Source: Septoria linicola | Taxonomy: Eukaryota > Ascomycota > Dothideomycetes > Mycosphaerellales > Mycosphaerellaceae | Direction: 5' to 3' | Assembly (NCBI GenBank): GCA_024114885.1 | Contig: CP099432.1 | Location: 1-64,000, forward strand | Length of the DNA stretch: 64,000 nt | In this document: positions 31,986 to 42,673 of the stretch, piece by piece | Layout: every line of letters starts with the position of its first letter | Position numbering within the stretch: the first letter of the stretch is position 1 | Translations under genes and position numbers: made by a program | The notes under the pieces: model-generated | Databases searched by the model: none | Told to the model about the DNA's origin: nothing | What the model saw: only the letters and a program-made list of their open reading frames with translations

Positions 31986-34544
31986 ATGGCTCGGACCTAC
32001 ACAGGCGGTTCAGTCGCCAAAGCCGCAATACCTCAGACCTCTCAGAAGCGCAAAGTCGAAGCACGTAGAAATCAGCGAGCGAAGCGCAAAAAGCAAGCTC
32101 TCCTCGCGGGATACGACGAAATCGTGGAACAGGTGGAGGCATCGTCGCGGAACAATGACATTGGCGACGAGCATGACGAGGAAAAGATATCTGCAGACCT
32201 GGAGCTGCTGCGCGCGCGTGTCGGCCAAGACGACTTTCTGCCGACATATCGAGAGCTCTGGAAGGTGTATGCCGATCGCTCTGCGGCGCAGACGGGCAAT
32301 GGGGTGGAAGACGCGGGCTCGACTAGCTCGCCGTGGGAATGGCTGATCATCACGAAACAGAGGGAGCTGTACGATGAAGTGACTATGGCAGTGCACAACT
32401 TGGCAGCGGTACCTAACACCCGTACGCTGCGCCACTTCAAAGTCATCTGCGGACCACGCCATCCATGGGGTTTGGATCCTGCTCGATTCTGCGCCATGTT
32501 TGGAGAGGCGGCTGTTCAGTCGCACAAGTTTCTCGAGGCTTTGCGCAATCTGGCAGGACATAAGCCAACGTGCGACGGCACTACGAAGGTCGAAAAGCCA
32601 ATTGGGTCATTTCCAGAGGCGCTCGCTGCGCTTCGACTGCGTCAAGAAATCCGATGGAGGTATGGTGCTGGAAGGGGAGTCAGTCGAGAAGCTGAGTGGG
32701 TTCTTTCAGACGTGCTGCTGCACAACACAACGAGCAGCAAGTCGTCAGATGAGGACAGCGAGGACGACGGCGATGACAACGATGACGAGGACGGGGAGAG
32801 TGAGCTGCATGGTGGCGACGACAACGACGAGGGCGTTGGACAGAATGGCACTGAGACAAGCGACCATCTCGATGGGGCACAAGCCGCAGTGGCCAAGTCA
32901 GCAGCCCGCAGCAGCAACATTCACAAAAGTCCGAGCGACGGATTGGACCGGCCAATCTCACATGATGGGCTCGAAGAAAGCGACGGCGACGGCGACGGCG
33001 GCGGAGAAAGTAGTGCGGGGGACGAAAGCAGCGAAGACGAAAGCGTGCCTTCGCCAGAACGTGCGCGTAAGAGGAAAGACGCGTCGTTGTTGCCTGACGA
33101 CTCGACACTGCTGTCTTTCGACGATGCAGATACATCATTGCTGTCTGTGAAGAACACCCAGCACGACAACAACAAAAGTAACAGCAGCAATGAAATACAC
33201 CAAACTGATTCTTCATCGTTCTCGTATCGCTTCGTGAACAACACTCACGGCCACGACCACGACAACCACGACCACGACGAAAGCGACACTGATGACGACG
33301 CCAACACTGACAGCAACGACGACGACGACGAGCAGACTTTCGAGCAGACTTTTGAGATACCTCTGCTTGAAGATCAAGATCACGACGGCAGTAGCGAAAA
33401 CCTGCATTCGGGAACGAAATCACCACCGCCGCCTCCGCCACAACAGCAACAACACCCACCAAAACAGATCACCGACGACATGGCAGCCAAGAAACGAGCC
33501 ATGACCGATCTCGCAGAAGATGATGACACGTCACCAAAAGCCCTGCAGAAGTTCCTTGACGCCGCCTGCCAGATATCTGCACCCGGCTGCCCGCTCAAAG
33601 GCGCCATTGTGCAAATTCGCGACGAGTTGCAGTCATGGGCGGTGCTGGACCTATCTGGCCGCCACATCCTCTTGCACGTCTTGCCGCAGCCTCTCCGCAT
33701 TCTTGCGTACGTGCCGGCGCCCACCGGGCCCGACAACATCGACACGATCAACCACACCATTCTCACCTTCGTCAATGACAATGCCAGAGACTTGGCCATC
33801 CCGGGGCAAGAGCTGCAAGCGTTGAATGACAATGTCGGCAAAGACACGACTGTGGCAGTCACCCAGCTGAGCAGAGGACAAGATGGCCTCTTGGACATGG
33901 CTGTAATCGCGCTTCGGCTGTATCTGCGCCTCCCGGAGTCTCTCGGCCAGGTCTCACGCATGTGGAAGCGCGTATGTGGAGCTGTATCTCTAGCAGCGCC
34001 AGGGCTCAAGCGGCGTCGACTAAGGATGTCGACGTCGCCTCTACTCACCTCGGCCGCAACAACAGCGAGCTCTTCTAGACTCCAAGAGGGAAGCTTGGCT
34101 GCTGGCGTACACGACATCCTTGTCGAAATCCAAGCGGAGCTGGAGCAGGCCAGCGTAGCCACTGCTCTGCACGATGAAGCCGATGCGGTCTGGAAGATTG
34201 TCAAAGACCGCCACACAAATCTGCAGCACTCTACCCCCCAAGCAAGCTCCAGCATTGCCGCTACTCTCGAGCTTCTTCAAAGAGAAAGTGCTCGGCTTCC
34301 ACCATTGCATCGGGGACGACTTTTGCAGACTATTGAGGATTTGAAGGACAACGAGAAGCAGTCTGGAGCTGAGAAGGACACCTGGCTCGAAACATTGGAA
34401 GAAGTGTTGACCGCCCTGTCGAGTGATATCCAGGACTTGCGGCATGTGAAGGACACGAGAACAGCCAATGCTGAATCTCTGCGGAAGATAGCGTTGAACG
34501 AATTGCGCGAGGCTACAAGGTGTTTGGAGGAGATGAAGATATGA
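31986..34544 (+). CDS. Large acidic nuclear-type protein (852 aa), weak C48/Ulp1-like region
   Basis: Single uninterrupted frame from ATG 31,986. The N-terminus, MARTYTGGSVAKAA, recalls the start of histone H3 (ART..., then STGG and KAA) but lacks Lys4 and the ARKS block. It is followed by a strongly basic stretch (KRKVEARRNQRAKRKK), a likely nuclear signal. A helical region runs to about residue 245. Several Asp/Glu/Ser/His low-complexity segments follow (about 250-290, 325-350, 400-450), then a Pro6-Gln4 run. At about residues 549-645 a pattern of W-A-V-L-D-L...INHTI...VTQLSRGQDGLLDMAVIAL is reminiscent of the Ulp1 cysteine-protease core. There QDGLL stands where N-D-C-G is expected, so an active site is not evident. 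The last ~150 residues are coiled coil. The C48 comparison is inference at low confidence. Confidence 0.75.
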   Translation: MARTYTGGSVAKAAIPQTSQKRKVEARRNQRAKRKKQALLAGYDEIVEQVEASSRNNDIGDEHDEEKISADLELLRARVGQDDFLPTYRELWKVYADRSAAQTGNGVEDAGSTSSPWEWLIITKQRELYDEVTMAVHNLAAVPNTRTLRHFKVICGPRHPWGLDPARFCAMFGEAAVQSHKFLEALRNLAGHKPTCDGTTKVEKPIGSFPEALAALRLRQEIRWRYGAGRGVSREAEWVLSDVLLHNTTSSKSSDEDSEDDGDDNDDEDGESELHGGDDNDEGVGQNGTETSDHLDGAQAAVAKSAARSSNIHKSPSDGLDRPISHDGLEESDGDGDGGGESSAGDESSEDESVPSPERARKRKDASLLPDDSTLLSFDDADTSLLSVKNTQHDNNKSNSSNEIHQTDSSSFSYRFVNNTHGHDHDNHDHDESDTDDDANTDSNDDDDEQTFEQTFEIPLLEDQDHDGSSENLHSGTKSPPPPPPQQQQHPPKQITDDMAAKKRAMTDLAEDDDTSPKALQKFLDAACQISAPGCPLKGAIVQIRDELQSWAVLDLSGRHILLHVLPQPLRILAYVPAPTGPDNIDTINHTILTFVNDNARDLAIPGQELQALNDNVGKDTTVAVTQLSRGQDGLLDMAVIALRLYLRLPESLGQVSRMWKRVCGAVSLAAPGLKRRRLRMSTSPLLTSAATTASSSRLQEGSLAAGVHDILVEIQAELEQASVATALHDEADAVWKIVKDRHTNLQHSTPQASSSIAATLELLQRESARLPPLHRGRLLQTIEDLKDNEKQSGAEKDTWLETLEEVLTALSSDIQDLRHVKDTRTANAESLRKIALNELREATRCLEEMKI

Positions 34545-35367
34545 CCATGGACGGCATGGAGATGGAGTCGATTGACTATGAGTGAAGAGAAGGTGGTGTG
34601 CCTTTCCGAAGAGCTCGCATCTACCACGCGATTGATTGACAATGAACAGTAGTGATAATGTATGACTTTGTCCCGCACCTCCGAATCCACTAGCGTTTAC
34701 CGGGCGTAGAGTCTGATGCGGACATGGGCTACCGAGCGTCTAGCACGGAATGGGTCCTCGCACTACTCTGGGGACTTGAACCTCATTGTCGAAGGGAGGT
34801 TTCTGGCTACAAGATCAGCTCTCGGCCTCAAGGAGAAACATATCTATGCTTCATGAAGCCGAACGTGGTTTCTATTGCAGCAGAGCCTCAGTGTCACGCT
34901 TCCGCCGACTGCTGACTCTCACGGTTGCAAACGAGACTATCCTGACGCTCATGCCTGGTCACAAGTATGGCATGATTGATGCCAAACTATTGTCTGCCAG
35001 TGACACCATGATTGGATGACGATGGCAGATTTCCCAGACATGCATTGGTTCTCACAAATAACAAGACTGTGTCGGAGATGCAGCGTAGCATTCTTCACTC
35101 TCATCGGCTAGCTCAGGACTCCAAGTGCTTCCCGAATACCTGCCGTCCATCTGGCGCCGATCTTCACCTTGCTTTGCTTATCGCAGGTTTAGCTTGGCTC
35201 GAACAGACTGCAGACTAAATGAGTGACGACCAGAGCATAGTCAACACTGATGAGTTACAGTTCCTGAACCCTGTTGCCAAGATGCAAATCTCGAATGAGC
35301 AATCCCCAAGATCCTTCCAGCGGCAGTCATATGTCCCCTTCAGCTTCCACAAGACGGTCAGACGCAG
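34545..35367. other. No supported gene
   Basis: Intergenic; only short frames under 80 codons. Confidence 0.4.
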
Positions 35368-35871
35368 ATGAACGGCGCCCCGCCTTCACCTGAGCCGCAT
35401 TTCCCACAGTACAGTCCATCACAAGAGGACATTGACGCCGAGCAGCGCGATTTTGCCGCCATGATCGACGACCTCGCCGGCTGTAGCGTCGTGAGTCTGG
35501 TGTATGAGGCGAATATCGACGGAGCTGCCAAGCACGTGCCAGAATGCGATGCTACGCAGATTGTAAAGCTAGATGCGCAAGCTTTCGGCGAGTCAATTGC
35601 AGTGTGGGCAACAGCAGATGTCACTCGCTCCACCGGGTACGCCCGCCATGACGGACATGCAGAGCAGGTGGCTGGGATCACCCACGCTCCTTCAAGGGAG
35701 TTCTACCAGAGCGTCGGCGCTACTTTCTCTTGCCTGGTGCATTTCGTCTGCTTGGAGGATCAATCAGTGTCGTGCGGGACTGGGCGCCGTGGGAGGCTAT
35801 CGAGCAGAGTGTGTATGGAAAGACCACAATACTCGACGCGATCAAGTGCTCCCAGCTCAAAGGAGCCATAG
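35368..35871 (+). CDS. Candidate ORF, 167 aa (possibly spliced or decayed)
   Basis: The ATG at 35,368 opens with a plausible fungal N-terminus (Pro-rich, then EDIDAEQRDFAAMIDDL). A GTGAGT donor-like site after about 47 codons and an in-phase CAG acceptor-like site about 70 bp later suggest a possible intron. A second plausible coding piece in another frame (about 35,990-36,174, FRKQMERLINADDAEWAQKE) could be a downstream exon. I could not build one consistent model, so this may be a spliced gene or a relic. Confidence 0.3.
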   Translation: MNGAPPSPEPHFPQYSPSQEDIDAEQRDFAAMIDDLAGCSVVSLVYEANIDGAAKHVPECDATQIVKLDAQAFGESIAVWATADVTRSTGYARHDGHAEQVAGITHAPSREFYQSVGATFSCLVHFVCLEDQSVSCGTGRRGRLSSRVCMERPQYSTRSSAPSSKEP

Positions 35872-36260
35872 TGGCCCTGGAGTAGAGGTCGGCAAGAGAG
35901 GGAGCAAAACGACTGCGCGAGAGCGGGAGCATCGTCGACCGATATGCCGGCACCATTGGCCAATGCACAGCGGCCTAGCCATCTTTGCATGCTGGAGATA
36001 CAACGTGACTCTCCGGAGGCCACATATAGTGAGAAGGCCGCCACTCACAATCGTAACTTCTGGCCAGACGAATCGATTGTACGCGCGACAGTCTCATTCA
36101 GGAAACAAATGGAAAGATTGATCAACGCTGATGACGCTGAGTGGGCCCAAAAAGAAAGCGACATTGGAGGCTGAGGTCAGAAGTTTACCGAGGTCGTTGT
36201 TGTCACATTGCAGTACCGAAAAGGGAAAGCTCCACCACGAGGGCGAGAAACTAATGACGC

Positions 36261-37424
36261 TTACACAGAGGGTCCGCTTGTAGATGATGATCTCCTGTCC
36301 ATCATCCTCTCATCACTTTCCGTTTTCGCCTTCTGCTTCTTGGTCTTCGTTCTCGCATCAGCGCTGCGCAGTGCGGCAAGGCCATTATGCTCGGACTCAA
36401 GAGCGAGCTCTTCCTCCTCCCCTTCGTCAATATCATCACTTTCTACCAGCTCCATTTCGCTCTGCTTCTCATGCGCCGACACGACTGCATTCACGACTTC
36501 CCATACTACAACATCGTTGACAGCAAGGTTCAGCTGCTTGACTCCCATGACCACCACCGTACGAACATCATCACGATTGTAGATGTACAGACTAAACGCA
36601 TGCAATGCGGCCTGAAAGACTGCCAAGTCGTGCTCCGGCTTGACATCTTTCACAATGTAGTCATGAATCTGCTGCGCGACCTCTCCTACCTTAGAAACGG
36701 AATCCGAGGGCGCTGGCTGTTTTGTGGTGGAGAATACATGCTTCTCCTTCTGCTTCATCTGGAGCTCAGCCCGCTCGATCTTATTAGACTCAAGGAGCGC
36801 TTCAAGAGATTGCTGGATTTCGTCCTGGCGCTGCTTGGCAGTCCTGAGAGTCATCTCTCTACCGTCGAGTAGAGCTTTCATCGATGAGAGATGGTCTTGA
36901 ATCTTGTCAATGTTTTGATCGCGAGTGTCCAGCGCTTTGGCACGGGCTTTGAGCTGTGAACCTATCGTGTCTAAGGTGCTTTTGCGAGCGTCGAGCTCCT
37001 GTTCCAGGTTATTGAGCCTATCCTCTTTCTGCTCTAGTCGGGCGTTCAGGCTATCCAGATGAGTCTGCGTAGAAGACAGCCTCAAGGTGTCGGCTTTCAG
37101 CTTAGACTCTCTTGATTGGACGCGGGCTTCTCTTAGATTGAGAGATGCTTCGCTCCAGCCAAGCTCTGCTTCCTTGTTTTCGAGCTTGCTGCGAGAGGAG
37201 ATGAGAGAGAGTTCACGTAATTCGAGACGCCGCTCGGACTGGGCCAAGTCTCGTTGCTTTTGCTTTCGCTCAGCTTCGATCACTAGGTAGACTGGGACAC
37301 TGGAGAGCACAAGTAGTAGCAAGATCGCAAGGATGACCTTGGACAGAGTAGTGAGGCCATAAGAGTGGTGATGGGTACTGTCGTGGTATGTATCTCTACC
37401 AGAGGTACACCGGGCATCGGACAT
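36261..37424 (-). CDS. Membrane-anchored coiled-coil protein (387 aa)
   Basis: Frame from ATG 37,422-37,424. The short polar N-terminus has a histidine patch (HDSTHHHS). A single strongly hydrophobic helix follows at about residues 29-49, just before ERKQKQ, which suggests an N-in signal anchor. Residues 50-225 are an uninterrupted heptad-rich coiled coil with recurring LxxRE/LxxKE units (ERRLELREL, ARLEQKEDRL). A smaller folded segment (about 255-335) follows, and an acidic then basic tail ends it. This layout fits a tethering or scaffold protein of an internal membrane, but I recognise no family. It is convergent with nothing obvious; the neighbour at 38,497 is also single-pass. Confidence 0.8.
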   Translation of the reverse strand: MSDARCTSGRDTYHDSTHHHSYGLTTLSKVILAILLLLVLSSVPVYLVIEAERKQKQRDLAQSERRLELRELSLISSRSKLENKEAELGWSEASLNLREARVQSRESKLKADTLRLSSTQTHLDSLNARLEQKEDRLNNLEQELDARKSTLDTIGSQLKARAKALDTRDQNIDKIQDHLSSMKALLDGREMTLRTAKQRQDEIQQSLEALLESNKIERAELQMKQKEKHVFSTTKQPAPSDSVSKVGEVAQQIHDYIVKDVKPEHDLAVFQAALHAFSLYIYNRDDVRTVVVMGVKQLNLAVNDVVVWEVVNAVVSAHEKQSEMELVESDDIDEGEEEELALESEHNGLAALRSADARTKTKKQKAKTESDERMMDRRSSSTSGPSV

Positions 37425-38496
37425 ATCGAGTATATCGAGATCAACGGCTGGTCAAGATGCTTGAACGATGTGCGAGGCTCTGGAGCGCGGGTCGGACGTG
37501 CCGGGAGAGAAGGAGTGGAGGTCGAATGGCCACAGCTATTCGCCCAGGTCATGGGAGACCATTGTAGGTACTAGGAGCCATGGTCAGCATCCAAGTGCCG
37601 GAAATGGCAATTCAGGGATGAGCACAAAGAACATTGACTGAGCCGCATCGGGACTATTCATCACTTTGCGTGAATCATGGGAGGTGCTGCTTTCTCATCA
37701 GAATATCTTGACAGACAGCATGGGAGCCTCCACGTACAAGGACATTGATGGCAGGAGAGAAAACCTCGATGGTCGTTAGCATGGGCTATGTAGCCGGCAG
37801 CTCTGCTCAAACCAAATACCTGAGCAAGGAATATTAATGGCGAAAATCAAATTGGGCATCTGAGGCATATCAAAGCGTAGGATTGAGATTGCATTTGTCA
37901 GTGAGCCCTCGCCTCCATCTTTTGTTCGCTCGTGTACAGAGGCTCATCGTTCTTAATGCGGCATCATGTTCAATCGGAGTCGACTGGCGTCTATGCGCTA
38001 GGCCACGCGTTTTGACACTGTGGGTCGGCATTCATCTGTGTGTATCCGGAGCCAGTAGGAGACAGAGATGTTGTTGTTGTATTGCAGCTGCTGAGAGAGA
38101 TCGTGTCGAAGGACATGTCCATGTCGCGAATCACAAGCTGATCGGCGTCTTCTCCATTTGGCATAGCTTCCGTCTAGCCGCTTGCTGGCTCGAAGCAAGC
38201 AACGGCCCTCTGCGATGTCACACTTCGGCGCATTTTCACATTCAAGCACGCTGCCTAACTCTGCATCTGCGCACATACCCGTCTGAAGTCCATCTGCCAT
38301 CAGTAACGCGCACTCGTCATCATGTCAAACACCACTACGCGGTCGAACATGGCGCGCATGCAGCACATTCCACATTCCGCGAGCACCACGGCTTTGTGCG
38401 AACAACAACAAACGGTAGGAGATGTCCGCTTGCTTTCCAACAGATTTTCGCGCCCTGCTATGTAGAGCAATGCTGAACATAGATCCATGATCGTGA
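37425..38496. other. Intergenic region between divergent genes
   Basis: This separates the minus gene at 36,261-37,424 from the plus gene at 38,497 and probably contains both promoters. Frames here lack ATG or conflict. Confidence 0.4.
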
Positions 38497-40212
38497 ATGG
38501 CTTCTCCTCGATATGCACTCCGCTCACAGGGCCCTCTGCCGATCTCGCCAAGCTCTGCCAAAGATGATCTGCCTCCAATACCAGGGCAAGAAGCCGCTGC
38601 TTCAGGCTCCTTGAGCACCACATCACCAACACGCATCCGTATAAATGTGGCAGGCACGGTCACGATGGAGAGCCCTTTGAGTGGGACGCATCGACTACGA
38701 GCTCAAATGCACGAAGATGCTGCTTCTGGCGACGATTCGACATCACGACTGGGATCAGATGACGGATCTCGTTCTCAAAGCCCTTCTCCGGATGATATTG
38801 ATGGTGGTGCGCCAGGTCCAAGAAGCGCCGACCCGCCCGACCCAGACTCAGGCGAGGATGGAGATGGAGGTCAGGTCCTGGGTTGCACGCTTTGCTTTTA
38901 CACGCTGCTGTGCATCATCATGATTGGCACAATTGTCGGCATTGCTGTTACTTATGCGATAAAGACAGGACTTTGGGCATCGCCACGACCTCTGGAGCCT
39001 CCCCTCCCGGAATTGATACCATGTGCTCTCTTTCCCGACCTCAATCGCCTGCTCAACTCCCCTCACGGCCTGGACGCCGAACTCAGACATTTCTCTTTCC
39101 ACGAGTCCGACTATCCTTGGTTTAAGCCGAGACACAATCATCTTCGACAAGTTCGGATCGCAAAGCAAGACCTCATCACAAAGACTCTTGAGAACGCCAT
39201 TGCGGCCATCAATGGCACCACAACCAAGTCCTGGGCACGCCACTTCTTCGTTCAACAGTGCAGCGACATTGCATGCGACGTGGCAAAGACAGCAGCCAAG
39301 GTGGTGGACATCCTCTCCCTGGACTACAGCCCAGATAGTGTCTTCCGCCCAGCAGAAGCAGACTTCCTCGCGAAACAAGAAGCATATCACCGCAGGCTCG
39401 AACAAGAGCGAGACTACTCCATGAATCGCGTCTTCATTCTAGATCGCGATCATCGCCGGTTGGAGGAGGCAGGAGGCGATCGCTCGATGTATGAAGCCAG
39501 AATTCGTGAGATCGAGGATGAACTAAACAACCAAGTCCGTCCGCAGCTTCTCATCAAGATTCTTGCCATTGTCAAACTCTCTTGCTGGTTTGAAGCTCAG
39601 CAAGATCAACTATCATCCATTCGGGCCCCGTTCATGCGGCAAATGCAGAGTACTGCTTGGGATATTCTCACGACATCATCCTCGCGGCTCACGGCTGCAG
39701 GCGCAATTGAGCTGCTCCAATCTTGGCAGCCACTGCTCGATCCTGACGCTGGACACCAACGCCAGGCACTTGCGAGTGTTCACGAAGACCCCCAAGGACA
39801 AGGCGATGGCATTCTCAACACCGCAGCCTCCCACCGCGCAGCCGAACGTTCATGTGCGAGGAGCTGGGCTGAGCAGCATCTGTCTCACTGCATTGGCAGA
39901 GGTGGTGTCCAGCCCGATAGCGTGGTCAAGTACCCGCGGTTTTGGAACGAATTCTTCAACATGATACCCATATCACTGTCCGCTGCTCCATCTACACATG
40001 CAGCACGATCCTGGACAAGATATCTCGTCGCTCCTGGCTCGGCAGAGGGTAGGAAGTGGGCTGCTGCCATGCCCGCATCGGGAGAGGGAGCGGAATTGCG
40101 CCAATGGAAACGCGGAGGCGGAGTGGTCAGCGATGTGACCGAAGACACGCCGTGGTGGCCAGGAATCCTCAAGTGGTGGTCGTTGGGAGATAGACAGGCC
40201 TCTGCAGACTGA
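38497..40212 (+). CDS. Single-pass membrane ORFan (571 aa)
   Basis: ATG 38,497. Residues 1-125 are a low-complexity Ser/Pro/Asp cytosol-like tail. A Cys-containing hydrophobic segment at about 129-153 (CTLCFYTLLCIIMIGTIVGI) is a clear transmembrane helix. The remaining ~415 residues are a predominantly helical domain with a possible N-glycosylation site (NGTTTKSW), a coiled-coil-like piece (EARIREIEDELNNQ) and several Trp-rich motifs near the C-terminus (WWPGILKWW). A type II layout with a large luminal or extracellular domain is likely. I do not recognise the family. It lies in the run of three membrane-associated ORFans (36-46 kb). Confidence 0.75.
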   Translation: MASPRYALRSQGPLPISPSSAKDDLPPIPGQEAAASGSLSTTSPTRIRINVAGTVTMESPLSGTHRLRAQMHEDAASGDDSTSRLGSDDGSRSQSPSPDDIDGGAPGPRSADPPDPDSGEDGDGGQVLGCTLCFYTLLCIIMIGTIVGIAVTYAIKTGLWASPRPLEPPLPELIPCALFPDLNRLLNSPHGLDAELRHFSFHESDYPWFKPRHNHLRQVRIAKQDLITKTLENAIAAINGTTTKSWARHFFVQQCSDIACDVAKTAAKVVDILSLDYSPDSVFRPAEADFLAKQEAYHRRLEQERDYSMNRVFILDRDHRRLEEAGGDRSMYEARIREIEDELNNQVRPQLLIKILAIVKLSCWFEAQQDQLSSIRAPFMRQMQSTAWDILTTSSSRLTAAGAIELLQSWQPLLDPDAGHQRQALASVHEDPQGQGDGILNTAASHRAAERSCARSWAEQHLSHCIGRGGVQPDSVVKYPRFWNEFFNMIPISLSAAPSTHAARSWTRYLVAPGSAEGRKWAAAMPASGEGAELRQWKRGGGVVSDVTEDTPWWPGILKWWSLGDRQASAD

Positions 40213-41618
40213 AGCAAGGTTCGGAACATGACGACGCACCTTAATGCTCGATTTGTAGCTCTTTGCTTCGTGAACGAATGTCACACGATACTCATCAGTC
40301 TACCCGTCCAGCTGCCTGTCTTGTGCATTTGTCCAGCCGAAACGGTCCCGAAAAGCTTCGCTTCTCCTGCCCATCCAAGGCATTTCACGCTGCCTCCTCC
40401 CCGCCCAAGGCAGCAAGCAGTTCATCAAGACAGATTCGCCCACAATTCGTCCCGTTTGACTTGATCCAACACTGTCCACCCCGCCCTCCCCGCTCCACGT
40501 CTTTATCTGACACACACCCTGGCCCACGCTATACGGACAAACCCTGATGCAGATCCAATGTCATGGCAACGGCATAGCCCTTCCAGTAGCATCCCGATAT
40601 CAGCACTTCTCATCAGGTCGCTGATTTCTGATGTTATGCCCACAAAATGCATGCAGAATCAAAATCCAGTCCCGTTCGGGCTTTTCCATCTATCATCGGA
40701 GATATTGGTGTCGATCCAGCCACATCATCAACAGCGCCCTCACCACAAGACAATCATTGTTATTAGCAGCAGCAGCATCATTAGCAGCAGCAGTAGCATT
40801 GTTTCAGTGTAAGTTTCAGTCTCAATTCCCCGATTAGCCAATTCCGACCCACATTCCCTCATGATCCGGAGCAAACACTAGAACGAAACCATCTACCATC
40901 TACCATTACTACCCACATGTAGTACCGTATCCTCTCCTCATCTTTACCATGATCATCATCGTCAATATACACGGGACAGAAATACCAAAGACCGTTCCAT
41001 GTCTACCCTAGTACTCCTTACATGTATCCTGAGCCCTACAAATCTGGTAATCGACAAATACAAGCTGCTCTCTAGCTCTCTGACCAGACAAGACATCGAA
41101 CATCGAACATCTCTCGATTGAAAGCCGTGAGAGAGGGCACTGTATACACACACATATACATGCATGCATGCATGCAAAGGGAGAAAGAGAGAAAAGAAGC
41201 GGATCTATAGACTACAGCCATGGCATGGATGAATGTCTTCCCCTTTCCTCTCACTCTTTTCTCTTTCTCTTTCGACATCCTCGCATCTTTTTATATATTC
41301 CCATTCATGCATGCATTACTCGCTCACCCGACGATGCATAGACGACGATTCTGATAAGCAGTAAGCAGTGCTCAAGTCGTCAAGTCGTCAAGTTGCCTGC
41401 TTGGCCGTCTGCTCATCTTGCATAGCATAGCGTAGCACAGCGGGTGCCATCAGATGTCGCAGTCGCCACACACACCAACCTGCTCTTTCTATCCTGCTGA
41501 AACGCGATAGGACGAGAGACGCGGAACTCAAGTAATGAATAAGTGGGTGCTCGCTTCAGGCTCAGATAGGAAGTCCAGCTGTCTGGCTAGCTGTCTAAGT
41601 TAGTGGACCCGGTAGTTT

Positions 41619-41655
41619 GGGTTTAGGGTCTTGGGTCTCGGGTCTCGGGTCTTGC
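41619..41655 (+). repeat. Telomere-like GGGTCTC heptamers, G-quadruplex-capable
   Basis: Five GGG runs are separated by exactly four bases: TTTA, TCTT, TCTC, TCTC. The first unit is GGGTTTA, so this is a short interstitial telomere-like heptamer tract that could fold as a quadruplex. Confidence 0.7.
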
Positions 41656-42189
41656 AAGGATCTGTATATAGGTGACGCAGAGGCTGCATGCATGCATGCA
41701 CGCAAGCGATGCGATACCAGCAGGGCTAGAGTCTTCCGCTATCGTTGCACATGTACATCGTGTACCTGCACACGTGCGAGACGCTGTGAACGATAAACGA
41801 TAGGCAAGCACGTGTCGGTCGGTGTACGACTGACTGCTAGCTTCTCGTCGACGCGTTCATTTGATTAGTCACCCATCCACCTACAAGCCCACATAAGAGA
41901 GCCACGAAGCGAGCGTAAGAAGAGACGAACGGGAGAGATATTGCCAATCCGTCAGGCTGTCTCGGGAAGGAAGCGAGCGTTAGTAGGAAGAAAGAAGATG
42001 AAGCAGATTTTACCCACTCCCGTCGATCTAATCAACATCTATCTCGTCCACTCATCTCATCTCCCCTACCCTACCCCACTATCTTTGCAAGTTTCCTGAC
42101 GAAAGCAGATAGTCAGATAGACAGACTGATGGACGAGACGGATGCTTTCTGGAGACTTGCCTCTAGTTTTATGTTTCTCCGTCGACCTC

Positions 42190-42298
42190 GTCATCACCAC
42201 CACCATCATCATCATCATCATCATTATTATCATCATCGTCATCTGTGCAGGTCTCTTGACGAGGCAGACAGAGAGAGACAGACAGACAGACAGACGGA
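42190..42298. repeat. CAT trinucleotide and GACA simple repeats
   Basis: CACCAC/CATCAT/ATT trinucleotides (about 42,190-42,243) are followed by GAGA/GACA tetranucleotide runs (about 42,264-42,298). Confidence 0.9.
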
Positions 42299-42673
42299 TG
42301 TTGCCTAGAGACGGGCTGGATATGGCGAGGCGTTTGCATAGCGATGGAAGTCGGGATCGGTCTGGATCATGTTGTTGATGATGCTGTAGAATTGATTGTT
42401 GACTCTCTGATTTGGAGTGAGACAGAGAGAGAGAGATGGGATGGATATACATATTATTCGTATTCGACCCAGTCTTAATTCTCATTCTTCCGCTCAAACA
42501 GCAAAGATCACGGTGTTCGGATTGCAGTCGATACGATTCCTACGCCTCGCTCGCTGGTTCGATCTCGCTTGTTGCACTCCTCTGCGCTGTACTATCAACG
42601 AGTAGATTGGCTGGACATGCAGAATTGAGAAGCCAAATACCACACAGCTTACTTCTCTGCTGCAGTGGCGGAA

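Larger units (their letters stand above)
40213..42673. other. Simple-repeat-rich intergenic region
   Basis: No gene supported. It contains AGC runs (about 40,765-40,800), TGCA runs (41,160-41,176 and 41,687-41,700), a GTCAAGTC repeat near 41,370-41,395 and the G-rich and trinucleotide tracts listed separately. Confidence 0.6.

Noticed and set aside
32680..33462. Minus-strand frame of 260 codons opposite the 852-residue gene
   Set aside because: It is a shadow of the acidic GAC/GAT codons on the plus strand, giving Cys/Arg/His-rich nonsense.
37883..38476. Plus-strand frame of 197 codons upstream of the 38,497 gene
   Set aside because: It starts at TTG, is Cys/His/Arg-rich without pattern, and overlaps a minus frame of similar quality. 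It is most likely promoter sequence.
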